NCBI GenBank assembly: GCA_041581135.1
Contig: JBFGCM010000048.1
Coordinates: forward strand, 1-28,092
Length of the DNA stretch: 28,092 nucleotides
Direction: 5' to 3'
DNA from: JBFGCM01 sp041581135
Lineage (GTDB): Bacteria; Actinomycetota; Acidimicrobiia; Spongiisociales; UBA5794
This document shows, piece by piece, positions 1 to 7,948 of the stretch (position 1 is the first letter of the stretch; each line of letters starts with the position of its first letter). Made by a program: the position numbers and the translations under genes. Below the pieces are notes generated by a model. The model made no database searches and was not told the origin of the DNA. It saw only the letters and a list, made by a program, of their open reading frames with translations.

Positions 1-1308
1 CACCCGCTGCCGCCCGGCAGCGTGGAGCCGATTCCAATCCGTGCCCAGGGCACGTCGCAGGCCTCGGGCCACCTCGCCGGGATCCTCTGGATCGACCAGG
101 ACCCCGTACTCGTGCTCGCCCTCGACGAGGGACTCCGATGGTCCGCCGTTGCGGGTCACGACGACCGGCAGGCCGGCCGCCGCCGCTTCCAGTGGGGCCA
201 AGCCGAATGGCTCGTACAGCGATGTGAGGGCGAACACCGAACGGCGCCGCGCCAGATGGCGGTACGCGGCGGCCAGCGCAGCCTGGCCACGCAGGGCGAA
301 GCCGCTCACTCGATCCTGAAGACCGGCCCGATCGATGATCGTCCGAACATGGCCCAGCACCTCGCGTTCCCCTTCGGAGGCGGCGGCATCGTCGTGGAGG
401 GGGTCGTCGAGGGCACCGGTGACGATGACGAGGTTGGCGAGCTGTTGCAGGGTGACATCGCTGACGTATGCCTCGACCAGCCCCACGTGGTGCTTCTTCG
501 GGTCGAGCCGGCTGGAGGCGATGATCACGGGCTTGTCGGGTTCGGCGAGATCCCTGGCGAGCTTCGCCTCGACGTGTTCGGCGATGTCTGCTTCACGCGG
601 GCTGTGTGAGTCGAGGTCGAAGATCTCGAGGTTGACCCCCGGGGGGATGATGGTGAAGCGTCCCGCATAGTGGAGATCGACGGCGCCGGCGTAGGCCTGA
701 TGCCCGTATTGCTCCACGTGCTCGTGGGAGGTGCTGGTGATGTTGAGCGCCGATCGGTTCATGGCGATGCGCTCTGCTACCAGCCGTCTGCCGAAGTGGT
801 AGTGGGCGTCGAGGCCGTCGAGGGTCGTTGCGGTGACACCGAGCTTGTCCATCTTCTGCGCCCCGAGCGAGTGCGCGGTGAAGGTGTAGGGGATCGCCGT
901 CTTCTCCTCGATGAGCGCGCCGGAGAGGCCGCCGTCTGCGTAGTGGCCGGTGAAGGCATCAGGGAAGGCTCCGTCGGCCTGGTAGAAGGCGAGGATGTTC
1001 GGCACCCAATCCCGGACCAGGTACGGCCACAGCTCCTCCTTGGCGAGGAACCGAGCGTCGTCTCCGCACTCGATGCGGACGATGCGGACATTGGGAGAGT
1101 CGGGGTACCCATCGAGGGGCGCGGCGAACTCGGGCCAGTGGGGGTCGTCGATCCGCCGGGTGACGATGTCGACCCAGTGGCCGAGCTTTGCCATCGCCAG
1201 GGCCACGTGCTTGACGTAGACGAGTTGCCCGCCGAAATCGGGGTGCTCGGTCCAGTAGGAGTCGGCGGGATCGAAGTTGCCCTGCGGGTTGAGGAAGGCG
1301 ACGTGCAC
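1..1308 (-). CDS. Sucrose-phosphate-synthase-like GT4 glycosyltransferase, C-terminus cut by window edge
   Basis: The frame is open without a stop for 436 codons and runs off the left edge. The N-terminus (HVAFLNPQGNFD) and the GGQLVYVKHVALAM stretch followed by GHWVDIVTRR match the start of sucrose synthase and sucrose-phosphate synthase type GT-B enzymes. The C-terminal half has the donor-site motifs SRLDPKKHH and SLYEPFGLAPLEA, the latter carrying the E-x7-E pair of family GT4. Such enzymes transfer a sugar from a nucleotide-sugar to an acceptor in the cytoplasm, and sucrose or a related osmolyte is the likely product class. I chose the GTG at 1308 because the conserved N-terminus begins there. 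A TTG at 1317 is the alternative, and neither has a clear ribosome site. It lies downstream of the hsp20 gene on the same strand, separated by a terminator. The exact acceptor cannot be told from sequence. Confidence 0.85.
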   Translation of the reverse strand, partial: MHVAFLNPQGNFDPADSYWTEHPDFGGQLVYVKHVALAMAKLGHWVDIVTRRIDDPHWPEFAAPLDGYPDSPNVRIVRIECGDDARFLAKEELWPYLVRDWVPNILAFYQADGAFPDAFTGHYADGGLSGALIEEKTAIPYTFTAHSLGAQKMDKLGVTATTLDGLDAHYHFGRRLVAERIAMNRSALNITSTSHEHVEQYGHQAYAGAVDLHYAGRFTIIPPGVNLEIFDLDSHSPREADIAEHVEAKLARDLAEPDKPVIIASSRLDPKKHHVGLVEAYVSDVTLQQLANLVIVTGALDDPLHDDAAASEGEREVLGHVRTIIDRAGLQDRVSGFALRGQAALAAAYRHLARRRSVFALTSLYEPFGLAPLEAAAAGLPVVVTRNGGPSESLVEGEHEYGVLVDPEDPGEVARGLRRALGTDWNRLHAAGRQRV

Positions 1309-1345
1309 CGGCCGCAATCTACCGCGGTCGGGGCGATCCGAGCGC

Positions 1346-1375
1346 GATGAAACCCGCCTTGGGGCGGGTTTCATC
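1346..1375 (-). terminator. Intrinsic terminator after hsp20
   Basis: A perfect 13-bp stem (gatgaaacccgcc paired with ggcgggtttcatc) closes a 4-nt loop. Read on the minus strand, the GC-rich stem ends in a short T run (GGCGGGTTT). It lies 14 bp beyond the hsp20 stop and 37 bp before the glycosyltransferase start, so it should insulate the two genes. Confidence 0.75.
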
Positions 1376-1389
1376 CGAGTGATCTCCTG

Positions 1390-1800
1390 TCAGTCGACCG
1401 AGACCGGCACTCGCTTGGGTAGTACCTCGGCGGCCTTGGGAACGGTGATCTCGAAGACGCCGTTCTTGTGGGTCGCGGTGATGGCCTCTGCGTCGATGCC
1501 CTTGGGGAGTCGAACGGAGCGGCTGAAGCTGCCCTCGTAGATCTCCTTGCGGGTATACGCCTCTTCCTTGGTCTCGGACTCGAAGCTACGCGAGCCCTGG
1601 ATGGTGAGCAGGCCGTCTTCGACGGTGATGTCGATGGCGTCGGCTTCGACGCCGGGCACCTCGGCACGGACGATCCACTTGTCGTCGTCGGCCATCACGT
1701 CGAGACGCGGCATCCACTCGGACATCTTCGGTGAGCTGGTGTCGAACCAGCGGTTGAGATCCTGGAAGATGGCGAACGGGTCTTGACGAACGAGTTGCAT
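1390..1800 (-). CDS. Hsp20/alpha-crystallin small heat-shock protein
   Basis: The 136-residue product is an ATP-independent holdase that binds unfolding proteins in the cytoplasm. The N-terminus (QLVRQDPFAIFQDLNRWFD) is the usual short amphipathic arm. An alpha-crystallin domain follows from about residue 30, with the conserved VRAEVPGV segment and HKNGVFEITVPK near the end, then a short C-terminal tail. The length is typical for actinobacterial Hsp18/Hsp20. I chose the ATG at 1800 because AAGGAG lies 5 nt upstream of it. An in-frame GTG at 1806 would overlap that ribosome site. The gene is divergent from dnaG, and two inverted repeats lie in the space between them, so stress-responsive repression is plausible but not shown. 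Confidence 0.93.
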   Translation of the reverse strand: MQLVRQDPFAIFQDLNRWFDTSSPKMSEWMPRLDVMADDDKWIVRAEVPGVEADAIDITVEDGLLTIQGSRSFESETKEEAYTRKEIYEGSFSRSVRLPKGIDAEAITATHKNGVFEITVPKAAEVLPKRVPVSVD

Positions 1801-1832
1801 AGACACTCCTTCTGGTTTTCACAGGTGTTCGA

Positions 1833-1849
1833 GCTAATGTTATCTTAGC
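1833..1849. promoter_or_regulatory. Inverted repeat upstream of hsp20
   Basis: GCTAA and TTAGC arms flank a 7-nt spacer, 33 bp before the hsp20 start. The 7-nt spacing recalls the HspR HAIR element (CTTGAGT-N7-ACTCAAG), but the arm sequence differs. The arms are in the opposite order from the HrcA CIRCE box. It is a candidate operator for a heat-shock repressor only by position and symmetry. Confidence 0.3.
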
Positions 1850-1862
1850 AAGGTACACTCAT

Positions 1863-1879
1863 ATCTGGCAACGCCAGAT
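1863..1879. promoter_or_regulatory. 7-bp palindrome between hsp20 and dnaG
   Basis: ATCTGGC and GCCAGAT form a perfect inverted repeat around AAC in the divergent hsp20/dnaG space. It could be an operator for either gene. It matches no operator that I know. Confidence 0.3.
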
Positions 1880-1914
1880 TCTGGGTCGGCGCCGGCACCG
1901 CCGACGGTGCCGGG

Positions 1915-1920
1915 TACACT
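1915..1920 (+). promoter_or_regulatory. -10 box of dnaG, leaderless type
   Basis: TACACT ends 6 nt before the dnaG ATG at 1927, and no ribosome site lies between. This predicts transcription starting at or next to the start codon. A 9-bp perfect hairpin (1892-1913, loop ccga) sits directly upstream of the box. The 9-mer ggtacactc containing it also occurs at 1852-1860. Confidence 0.5.
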
Positions 1921-1926
1921 CGCCCG

Positions 1927-3678
1927 ATGGGCTATCCCAGGGAGGAGATCGACAAGGTCCGTGACGCCACCGACCTCGTCGAGCTGGCGGCCGAGGTCAC
2001 CAAGGTGAAGCGCTCCGGTCGGTCGGTGATGGCCGTGTGCCCGTTCCACCAGGAGAAGACGCCGTCGCTGTCGATCGACGGTGCCCGCGGCCTCTTTCAC
2101 TGCTTCGGATGTGGCAAGTCCGGCGACGTGTTCGGATGGGTACAGGAGACGCAAGGGACCGACTTCCGAGGCGCACTCGAGCTGCTGGCCAGGCGCGCCG
2201 GCATCACCCTCACGGAAGAAGATCCGGGAGCGGCGCAGCGTCGGAGTCGGCGCGAGGAACTGGTCGGCGTCGTCGAGGCTGCCGCCATGTTGTACACCGA
2301 ACGGTTGAAGAGCGGCGCCGACGCCGGCAAGGCTCGCAGCTACCTTCGCAGCCGCGACTACGACGTCGACGTGATCGATCGCTTCCGCTTGGGGTACTCA
2401 CCACCCGACTGGGATGTGCTCGTCAGGACCTTGCGCTCGCGTGGGGTCGATGAGAAGACGCTCGTGGCCGCCGGACTCGCCATACGCAGCCGCCGGGGCC
2501 GTCTCGTGGACCGGTTCCGGGGTCGGGTCATGTTCCCCATCGCCGACCTGCGAGGCGATGTGGTGGGGTTCGGGGCACGGCTCTTGGAGGGCGACGGTCC
2601 CAAGTACCTCAACTCGCCCGAGACTCCCATCTATCACAAGTCCAAGTTGTTGTACGGCCTCGATCAGGCCAAGTCGGAGATCGTGCGTTCCGGCGAAGCG
2701 GTGGTGGTGGAGGGCTACACGGACGTCATCGCGTTCCACCTGGCCGAGCGGCCTATCGCCGTCGCCACATGTGGGACAGCGCTGGGCGCCGATCATCTGG
2801 ACCTCCTACGGCGTTTCACCGAGCGCGTGGTCCTGGCATTCGATGCGGATGCGGCCGGAGCAGGCGCCGCCATTCGCGGGTTCGATGTGGCCATTCCCGG
2901 CCAGCTCGACCTCAGGGTCGCCGAGCTGCCGGAGGGGCGCGATCCGGCCGATCTGATCCGTGACGGCGACGGTGGTGCGCTGTTGGCGGCCGTCTCCCGT
3001 AGCGAGCCGTTGTTGCAGTTCCGCATCGATCGCGAGCTCGCCCGGTTCGACCTCTCGGAGCCCGAGGCCCGCGGCCGAGCCATTCGGGCCGCGGCCGCGT
3101 TGGTGGCCACCCATCCCGACGCGGTGGCCCGTCACGAGTATGCGGTGCTTCTGGCGCGGCGTACCGGCGTCGACCTGCAGGTGGTGCTCGAGGCGATCGG
3201 GCGACCCAAGGCACCGCGCTCCGAGGCGGCGAGACCGACCCGCAAGCTCAGCGGCCACGAGAAGGCCGAACAAGAGTTGCTCCGGCTGATGCTCGCCAAC
3301 GATGCCCGGCTCAGCAGCGTCGAGCTGAGCCATGAGTTGTTCATCAACGAACAGCACAAACACGGTTTCGAGGTGCTCGAACCCGTCGTGGCCGCGCTTC
3401 AGCCTGGAGAGCCGCCAGATCTGGGTAGCCTGATCGCGGAAGGAGCGAATGGCCTGGCCGATCTACTGAGTCCCCTGGCACTGGATGATCGGCCGCTGCC
3501 CGAACCGGCCGAGCTGGTCATAAAGCTCAAGGTCGGGGTGGTGGAGCGCCGAATTGAACAACAGAGGCGTGCAGTCGAGGCGCTCGATCCCGAGACCGAG
3601 CCCGAGGAGTATTCGTCCAAGTTGGAAGAGTTGATAGCGTTGGAGAAGCAGCGTCGTGACATACGGAGTGGTGGATGA
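1927..3678 (+). CDS. dnaG: DNA primase DnaG
   Basis: The 583-residue protein makes RNA primers at the replication fork, normally working with the replicative helicase. An N-terminal zinc ribbon is visible with ligands C38, H41, C59 and C62 (CPFH and CFGC). A catalytic core follows, with a TOPRIM domain that carries EGYTD (E262) and the DADAAG acidic motif (D306, D308). The C-terminal third is the more variable helicase-interacting region. The length is normal for the family. The ATG at 1927 follows a -10 box by 6 nt, so the mRNA is probably leaderless. The stop overlaps the start of the sigma-factor gene by 4 bp (ATGA). This keeps the dnaG-rpoD pair of the macromolecular synthesis operon and suggests coupled translation. 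rpsU is not present here. Confidence 0.97.
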   Translation: MGYPREEIDKVRDATDLVELAAEVTKVKRSGRSVMAVCPFHQEKTPSLSIDGARGLFHCFGCGKSGDVFGWVQETQGTDFRGALELLARRAGITLTEEDPGAAQRRSRREELVGVVEAAAMLYTERLKSGADAGKARSYLRSRDYDVDVIDRFRLGYSPPDWDVLVRTLRSRGVDEKTLVAAGLAIRSRRGRLVDRFRGRVMFPIADLRGDVVGFGARLLEGDGPKYLNSPETPIYHKSKLLYGLDQAKSEIVRSGEAVVVEGYTDVIAFHLAERPIAVATCGTALGADHLDLLRRFTERVVLAFDADAAGAGAAIRGFDVAIPGQLDLRVAELPEGRDPADLIRDGDGGALLAAVSRSEPLLQFRIDRELARFDLSEPEARGRAIRAAAALVATHPDAVARHEYAVLLARRTGVDLQVVLEAIGRPKAPRSEAARPTRKLSGHEKAEQELLRLMLANDARLSSVELSHELFINEQHKHGFEVLEPVVAALQPGEPPDLGSLIAEGANGLADLLSPLALDDRPLPEPAELVIKLKVGVVERRIEQQRRAVEALDPETEPEEYSSKLEELIALEKQRRDIRSGG

Positions 3679-4814
3679 ACGATCTCGCGGCTGAAGCCCT
3701 CGAAGAACTCACCAAGCGGGCTCGCCAACGCGGCTTCCTGGTCATGTCCGAGGTCCAGCAGGAGCTGGAAGACCGGGAGGCCCCGGCTGAGTCGTTCGAC
3801 GACGTGTTCGTCGAGCTGCGCGAGCGCGGCGTCACGCTACGCGAGGACACCAAAGACGCCCTCGCCGCAACCGAACTCAACAACGACGACCTCGTCCATG
3901 TGTCGGACCCGGTGCGCATGTATCTGCAGGAGATCGGTCGGTTCCCTCTGCTCAACTCGCAGCAGGAAGTCGAGTTGGCCATGCAGATGGAGGCGGGATT
4001 GCGCGCCGACGAACAGCTCGTCGATCCCGATCCGGCCATGACGGAGGAAGCCCAGATGATCCTGAAGCGGGAGAGCCGGCTCGCCGACCGTGCCCGCAAA
4101 CGGCTGGTCGAGGCCAACCTCCGCCTCGTGGTGTCCATCGCCAAGAAGTACGTTGGCCGCGGGCTCTCGCTGCTCGACCTCATCCAAGAGGGCAACCTCG
4201 GCCTCATCCGCGCCGTCGAGAAGTTCGACTATCGCAAGGGCTTCAAGTTCTCCACCTATGCCACGTGGTGGATCCGCCAGGCGGTGACTCGGGCGTTGGC
4301 GGACCAGGCGCGGACCATTCGAGTGCCGGTGCACATGGTGGAGACCATCAACAAGCTGGCCCGGGCGCAGCGGACGCTCATGCAGGACTTGAACCGGGAG
4401 CCCACCATCGAGGAGATCGCCACCGAGCTGGAGCTCGAGCCCTCGAAGGTGACCGAGCTGCGCCGCATCGCCCAAGATCCGGTCTCGTTGGAAACCCCGC
4501 TGGGTGAGGAGGACGACTCCACGCTGGGTGATTTCGTCGAGGACACCGACGCCGAGGTGCCTGTGGAAGCGGCGTCGTTCAAGCTGCTCCAGGAGTATTT
4601 GTCGCTGGCGCTCGAAGATCTCAACGACCGGGAGCGTCAGGTGCTGATCATGCGGTTCGGCCTCGCCGACGGCAAGGTGAAGACGCTCGAGGAAGTGGGC
4701 ACGCACTTCAACGTGACCCGCGAGCGCATCCGTCAGATCGAGACCAAGGCGCTCGCCAAGCTGCGCCAGCCGGCCCGCGCCAAGCGCCTCGAGGGGTACC
4801 TCGAGGAGGCCTAG
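3675..4814 (+). CDS. rpoD: Principal RNA polymerase sigma factor (sigma-70, RpoD/SigA)
   Basis: The 379-residue sigma factor directs RNA polymerase to housekeeping promoters. A short region 1.1 is followed by region 1.2 (DPVRMYLQEIGRFPLL). Region 2 has the core-binding and -10 recognition helices (LDLIQEGNLGLIRAVEKFD, then FSTYATWWIRQAV). Region 3 follows, and region 4 has a complete helix-turn-helix (LEEVGTHFNVTRERIRQIE) for the -35 box. The full set of regions and the location directly after dnaG argue for the primary sigma factor rather than an alternative one. The ATG overlaps the dnaG stop by 4 bp, so it is probably translated by coupling. No clear terminator was found just downstream. 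The presence of this sigma factor fits the TANNNT -10 boxes seen before other genes in the window. Confidence 0.96.
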   Translation: MNDLAAEALEELTKRARQRGFLVMSEVQQELEDREAPAESFDDVFVELRERGVTLREDTKDALAATELNNDDLVHVSDPVRMYLQEIGRFPLLNSQQEVELAMQMEAGLRADEQLVDPDPAMTEEAQMILKRESRLADRARKRLVEANLRLVVSIAKKYVGRGLSLLDLIQEGNLGLIRAVEKFDYRKGFKFSTYATWWIRQAVTRALADQARTIRVPVHMVETINKLARAQRTLMQDLNREPTIEEIATELELEPSKVTELRRIAQDPVSLETPLGEEDDSTLGDFVEDTDAEVPVEAASFKLLQEYLSLALEDLNDRERQVLIMRFGLADGKVKTLEEVGTHFNVTRERIRQIETKALAKLRQPARAKRLEGYLEEA

Positions 4815-5087
4815 CCCCGGGAGTCTGCGAGCTGAGGCCCCGGACTGCGCAGAGATGTTCGAGCAGTGCGCACCGCCAGCCGGAGCGCGCCGGAGGACGC
4901 CGAGCTGGACACACAGGTGCTGGAGTTCGAGGTGGCGGACCCGGTGACGATCCCGTACCTCACCGAGCCCTGGTAGTGCTGAGCGGAGCCGACCAGCGAG
5001 CAGTTCGCTCGCCTGTGAGGGTCGAGGAGTGTCGCGTGAGGTGACGACTCCAGGCGGTGACGCCTGTGAGGAGTGGGGGCGAGTGCG
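4815..5087. other. Intergenic region between rpoD and tRNA-Asn
   Basis: No convincing gene was found in 273 bp. A 36-codon open frame with a GTG at 4866 and a stop at 4974-4976 ends in DPVTIPYLTEPW. It resembles nothing I know and may be a remnant or chance. A short hairpin (CAGGCG-GTGA-CGCCTG, 5051-5066) and a repeated 10-mer (cgcctgtgag at 5010 and 5061) lie downstream of the tRNA on its strand. They could be part of its 3' processing or termination region. Confidence 0.4.
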
Positions 5088-5160
5088 CTCCGGGGGTGGG
5101 ACTCGAACCCACAACCTACGGATTAACAGTCCGGCGCTCTGCCGATTGAGCTACCCCGGA
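5088..5160 (-). tRNA. tRNA-Asn (anticodon GTT)
   Basis: The minus strand folds into a full 73-nt cloverleaf. The acceptor stem is TCCGGGG/CCCCGGA with discriminator G, the D arm is TAGCTCAATCGGCAGAGC, the anticodon loop is CTGTTAA with GTT, and the T loop is TTCGAGT. CCA is not encoded and must be added after transcription. The first anticodon-stem pair (27:43) reads C-U, a mismatch where E. coli tRNA-Asn has G-U; the other four pairs are sound. It stands alone on the minus strand between rpoD and a small plus-strand gene. Confidence 0.95.
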
Positions 5161-5258
5161 TCGGAGCGGGCGTAAGGGTACCATCGCTCGGCGCGGCCCC
5201 GGCCTCCTCGTCGGCCATCTGGCACAATGGGCGGACACGGAACCGGGTGGAGGCGCGC

Positions 5259-5504
5259 ATGAAGTTCAAGACGGGTGTCATCCTCGGATTTGGCATCGGG
5301 TACGTGCTCGGCGCCAAGGCGGGGCGAGGCCGCTACGAGCAGATCCAGGATCTCTGGACGCGCATCGCCTCGAACCCGCAGGTGCAACGCCTCACCGAGA
5401 TGGGCATCGAGGCCGCCGATGCGAAGACGGCCTCGGCGCGTACCTCGTTGAGCGAGAGTCTGCATGCCGCCTCGGACACGATCCGGGCCAAGCTCGATAC
5501 CTGA
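5259..5504 (+). CDS. Small membrane-anchored protein, YtxH-like in shape
   Basis: The 81-residue product starts with a short glycine-rich hydrophobic segment (TGVILGFGIGYVLGAKAG, about residues 5-22). A basic, helical, Ala/Ser-rich tail follows with little else to mark it. This layout, one N-terminal membrane segment with a GxGxxLGxKAGR-type turn and a cytoplasmic amphipathic tail, is common in small actinobacterial proteins of unknown role. I chose the ATG at 5259 because GGTGGAGG lies 5 nt upstream. A GTG at 5247 falls inside that ribosome site. A CACAAT hexamer at 5223-5228 could be its -10 box. No function is assigned. It precedes the VanW gene by 49 bp, and the latter has its own -10 box. 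Confidence 0.7.
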   Translation: MKFKTGVILGFGIGYVLGAKAGRGRYEQIQDLWTRIASNPQVQRLTEMGIEAADAKTASARTSLSESLHAASDTIRAKLDT

Positions 5505-5540
5505 CAGGACGAAATCGCCCCGGACGGATTCGAGATCGCA

Positions 5541-5546
5541 TACCAT
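5541..5546 (+). promoter_or_regulatory. -10 box of the VanW gene, leaderless type
   Basis: TACCAT ends 7 nt before the ATG at 5554 with no ribosome site between. This predicts a leaderless message and supports that start. Confidence 0.45.
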
Positions 5547-5553
5547 TCACCGG

Positions 5554-7218
5554 ATGCGCTGGCTCCGCAGACTCGGCCTGGTCCTCCTGTCGCTTCCCGC
5601 CTTGGCGGTGGTGGCGGTTCTGTCCGCCTTCGGCATCGATGCAGCCGTCCATTCCGGCGAGGTCGCCCGCAATGTCACGATCGACGGCCGGCCCATCGGT
5701 GGCCTTGGGGAAGCGGAGCTCGAGTCCGTCGTCAGTCGGGTGGCAGATCGTTACGCCGAGTTCGAGGTGGTCATCCAAGCGCCCGGACGGAGCTTCACCT
5801 ACACAGCCGGCGAGCTGGGCCTCACCGTGGACGAGGAGTCGACGCTGGCCTCAGCGCTGGGCACCGGCCGCGAGTTCGGTACCACCGACCAGCTCATGTC
5901 ATGGGCGACCTCCTTCACCGACGAGCGGGATGCGCCGGTCCTCTTCACCCTCGACCCGGAGCAGACGGCCGCCGTCATCGACGCCGATCCCGCCGCGTTG
6001 CTCTCCAACCCGGTCGAGCCAAGGTTCGACGGCAGCACCGGCCGCATCGCCGTCACGCGTGGCGAGTTGGGCTGGCGGCTCCAGGGTGACGTCGTGGCCC
6101 GTGCCCTCGAAGGCGTCGTGCCCGTCGACGGGCGTTTCACGGTAGAGGTGGCGTGGAATCCGTTCGCAGGCGTCGTTGACGACCAGGAACTGGCCAAAGC
6201 GGTGCTGGAAGCGAAGGCGCTGGCGTCGGACAGCATCACCGTCGCCGTGAACGGACACGTCGGCATCATCGGAGAGAAGACCATCACCCGCTGGATCACG
6301 TCCCGGCTGGAATCAGGAGAGTTGCGGCCGGTGATGGACGAGGAGCGGGTCCTGGCCTCATTGGAGCGATTCCTGACCGACTTCACGACGCCCGGCACGC
6401 CGCCGACGTTCGATGTGGTCGATGGCGAGGTCGAGATCACCCTCGGCGAACCGGCGCTGGCGTGCTGTGATCCGTCGAGCGTCGCCGCCGTGATCGCCGC
6501 CACTCGGCGCACGGTGGGTCGCAGTGCCGATCTCACGCCCCGTATGCTCGAGCCGGACGGGGGCCTGGCCCGGGCCGAAGCCCTCGGCATCGACGAGGTG
6601 GTCGGCGAGTTCACCACCAAGCACGCATGCTGCCGGAACCGCGTGGTCAACATCCAGCGCATCGCCGACCTGGTGCGCGGCGTGGTGATCGAGCCCGGCG
6701 AGACCTTCTCGATCAATGACTTCGTCGGGTTCCGCACCCGGGAGAACGGTTTCGTCGCCGACGGTTCCATCCAGAACGGGCACTTCATCGACGACGTGGG
6801 CGGGGGCATCTCCCAGTTCGCCACCACGATGTTCAACGCCGCGTTCTTCGCCGGCCTCGACTTCGACGAGTACCAGAGCCACTCGATCTACATCAGCCGG
6901 TACCCGTATGGGCGGGAAGCCACGCTGTCGTTCCCGAAACCGGACCTGATCGTCACCAACAACACGCCCTACGGCATGCTCATCTGGACGAGCTACACGG
7001 ACACGAGCATCACCGTGGAGCTGTGGTCCACGCCGTACTTCGAGGTCACCCAAACGGGTCAGAGCAGTGGCCGGGTCGGATCGGCGTGCACCCGGGTGAC
7101 CACGTTCCGGGAACGGGTGACCCCCGACGGCGAAGTGCTGAAGGACTCGGTGTTCGCCACGTATCGACCCGGTGAGGGTCGCGACTGCAACGGCAATCCC
7201 ACCACCAAGCCCTCGTGA
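5554..7218 (+). CDS. VanW-family cell-surface protein with peptidoglycan-binding-like repeats
   Basis: The 554-residue protein begins with a basic patch and one membrane segment (about residues 8-29, LVLLSLPALAVVAVLSAFGI), so most of it should lie outside the membrane. The middle (about 45-330) resembles the YoaR-type putative peptidoglycan-binding domain, apparently duplicated (NVTIDGRPIGGL, then VEVAWNPFAGVVDD). The VanW domain follows from about residue 350, with PGETFSINDFVGFRT, the GGGISQFATTMFNAAFFAG segment and SRYPYGREATL. VanW proteins occur with vancomycin-resistance genes but are widespread in Gram-positive genomes without them. The biochemical role is unknown and is presumed to be in the envelope. 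No van ligase gene is nearby, so a resistance role is not supported. The chosen start follows its -10 box; an earlier in-frame ATG at 5464 lies inside the upstream gene. Confidence 0.85.
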   Translation: MRWLRRLGLVLLSLPALAVVAVLSAFGIDAAVHSGEVARNVTIDGRPIGGLGEAELESVVSRVADRYAEFEVVIQAPGRSFTYTAGELGLTVDEESTLASALGTGREFGTTDQLMSWATSFTDERDAPVLFTLDPEQTAAVIDADPAALLSNPVEPRFDGSTGRIAVTRGELGWRLQGDVVARALEGVVPVDGRFTVEVAWNPFAGVVDDQELAKAVLEAKALASDSITVAVNGHVGIIGEKTITRWITSRLESGELRPVMDEERVLASLERFLTDFTTPGTPPTFDVVDGEVEITLGEPALACCDPSSVAAVIAATRRTVGRSADLTPRMLEPDGGLARAEALGIDEVVGEFTTKHACCRNRVVNIQRIADLVRGVVIEPGETFSINDFVGFRTRENGFVADGSIQNGHFIDDVGGGISQFATTMFNAAFFAGLDFDEYQSHSIYISRYPYGREATLSFPKPDLIVTNNTPYGMLIWTSYTDTSITVELWSTPYFEVTQTGQSSGRVGSACTRVTTFRERVTPDGEVLKDSVFATYRPGEGRDCNGNPTTKPS

Positions 7219-7225
7219 CGCGACA

Positions 7226-7247
7226 CCGCCGCCCTCGAAGGCGGCGG
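7226..7247. terminator. GC hairpin between convergent genes
   Basis: CCGCCGCC and GGCGGCGG pair over a 6-nt loop, 8 bp after the VanW stop and 26 bp before the end of the convergent Tat-protein gene. There is no T run, so it may be a weak or factor-assisted bidirectional terminator. Confidence 0.45.
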
Positions 7248-7272
7248 CGTGACGAGACGACGTGGGTTTGAT

Positions 7273-7815
7273 CTACGGGGTGGCGCAGGCGAAGTCGACT
7301 TCGAGCACATGGACCTCGATGGTGCCATCCTCGCATTCGACGGTGACTTCGAGCACCAGGTGACCGGCGAGGTTGGGATCGACGGCCGGTAGACCGCCCC
7401 CGAACGGCTGACCCGGGCCGACGATGATGCCGACCGGGGACTCGGAGGCCACGACATTGTCGCCGGAGACCGCGATGTGCACGATCTCCACGCTGGCGTC
7501 GGCGCAATTGACGATCGCCCAGCTCACGCCGATGACGGTCTCGAAGATCTGGAAGTCGCCGGTGGTGGCGTCGGCGGGGCTGCGGTCGTCGTCTTCGATC
7601 TCACAGTGGATGCCACGGTCGTACTGCTGCGTGTTGTACTCACCGGTGAACCACTCGATGCAGCCGCAGCCCGCGATCGGGCTCGTGAATTGGGCGAACG
7701 CGCTCGTCATGCCGACTGCCTGCACCGTGGGGATCGCCCAGGCCACGGCGCCACCGAGTGCCGCTCCCCGCTTCAGTGCGTCGCGGCGGTCCATGTGCTT
7801 CTCACTGCCCTCCAT
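7273..7815 (-). CDS. Tat-exported protein of unknown function
   Basis: The 180-residue product carries a twin-arginine signal. MDRRDALKRGAALGG is followed by a hydrophobic stretch and a likely AFA-Q cleavage site near residue 42. The mature part is acidic, about 140 residues, and has several cysteines (GCGC, HC, NC, EC, AC), which could form disulphides or bind a metal outside the cell. Its C-terminal half alternates short beta-type stretches (HLVLEVTVECEDGTIEVHV), suggesting a beta-rich fold. I chose the ATG at 7815 because GGGAG lies 5 nt upstream. A TAGGAT at 7850-7855 could be the -10 box. An inner ATG at 7794 directly before the RR motif is the alternative. I do not recognise the family. 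Confidence 0.7.
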   Translation of the reverse strand: MEGSEKHMDRRDALKRGAALGGAVAWAIPTVQAVGMTSAFAQFTSPIAGCGCIEWFTGEYNTQQYDRGIHCEIEDDDRSPADATTGDFQIFETVIGVSWAIVNCADASVEIVHIAVSGDNVVASESPVGIIVGPGQPFGGGLPAVDPNLAGHLVLEVTVECEDGTIEVHVLEVDFACATP

Positions 7816-7948
7816 CACCACTCCCTGGTCGACCCCGGTTTCGTCGGCCATCCTATGGCAGGATCTCCCAGGAAACGCGCGGCGGGTGCTCCCAGGATCT
7901 GTCGTAGTACGGCCCGCCGAACGCTGCAAAGGCCACGCAATGCTGTCA

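Noticed and set aside
22..1350. Plus-strand open frames across the first 1.3 kb
   Set aside because: They lie antisense to a continuous minus-strand glycosyltransferase with clear GT4 motifs. Their own translations show no domain and have biased, repetitive composition.
4866..4976. A 36-codon plus-strand gene
   Set aside because: It has no ribosome site, no recognisable similarity and a length within chance, so it is only described under the intergenic region.
3837..5114. A 425-codon minus-strand frame opposite rpoD
   Set aside because: It is a GC-driven shadow of the sigma-factor gene, and it runs on through the intergenic region into the tRNA. It has no recognisable domain.
5088..5160. 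tRNA-Asn as an integration site for a genomic island
   Set aside because: No integrase gene and no repeated copy of the tRNA 3' end was seen in the window.
5554..7218. Vancomycin-resistance determinant
   Set aside because: VanW-domain proteins are widespread envelope proteins, and no vanH, vanA, vanX or vanRS genes lie nearby.
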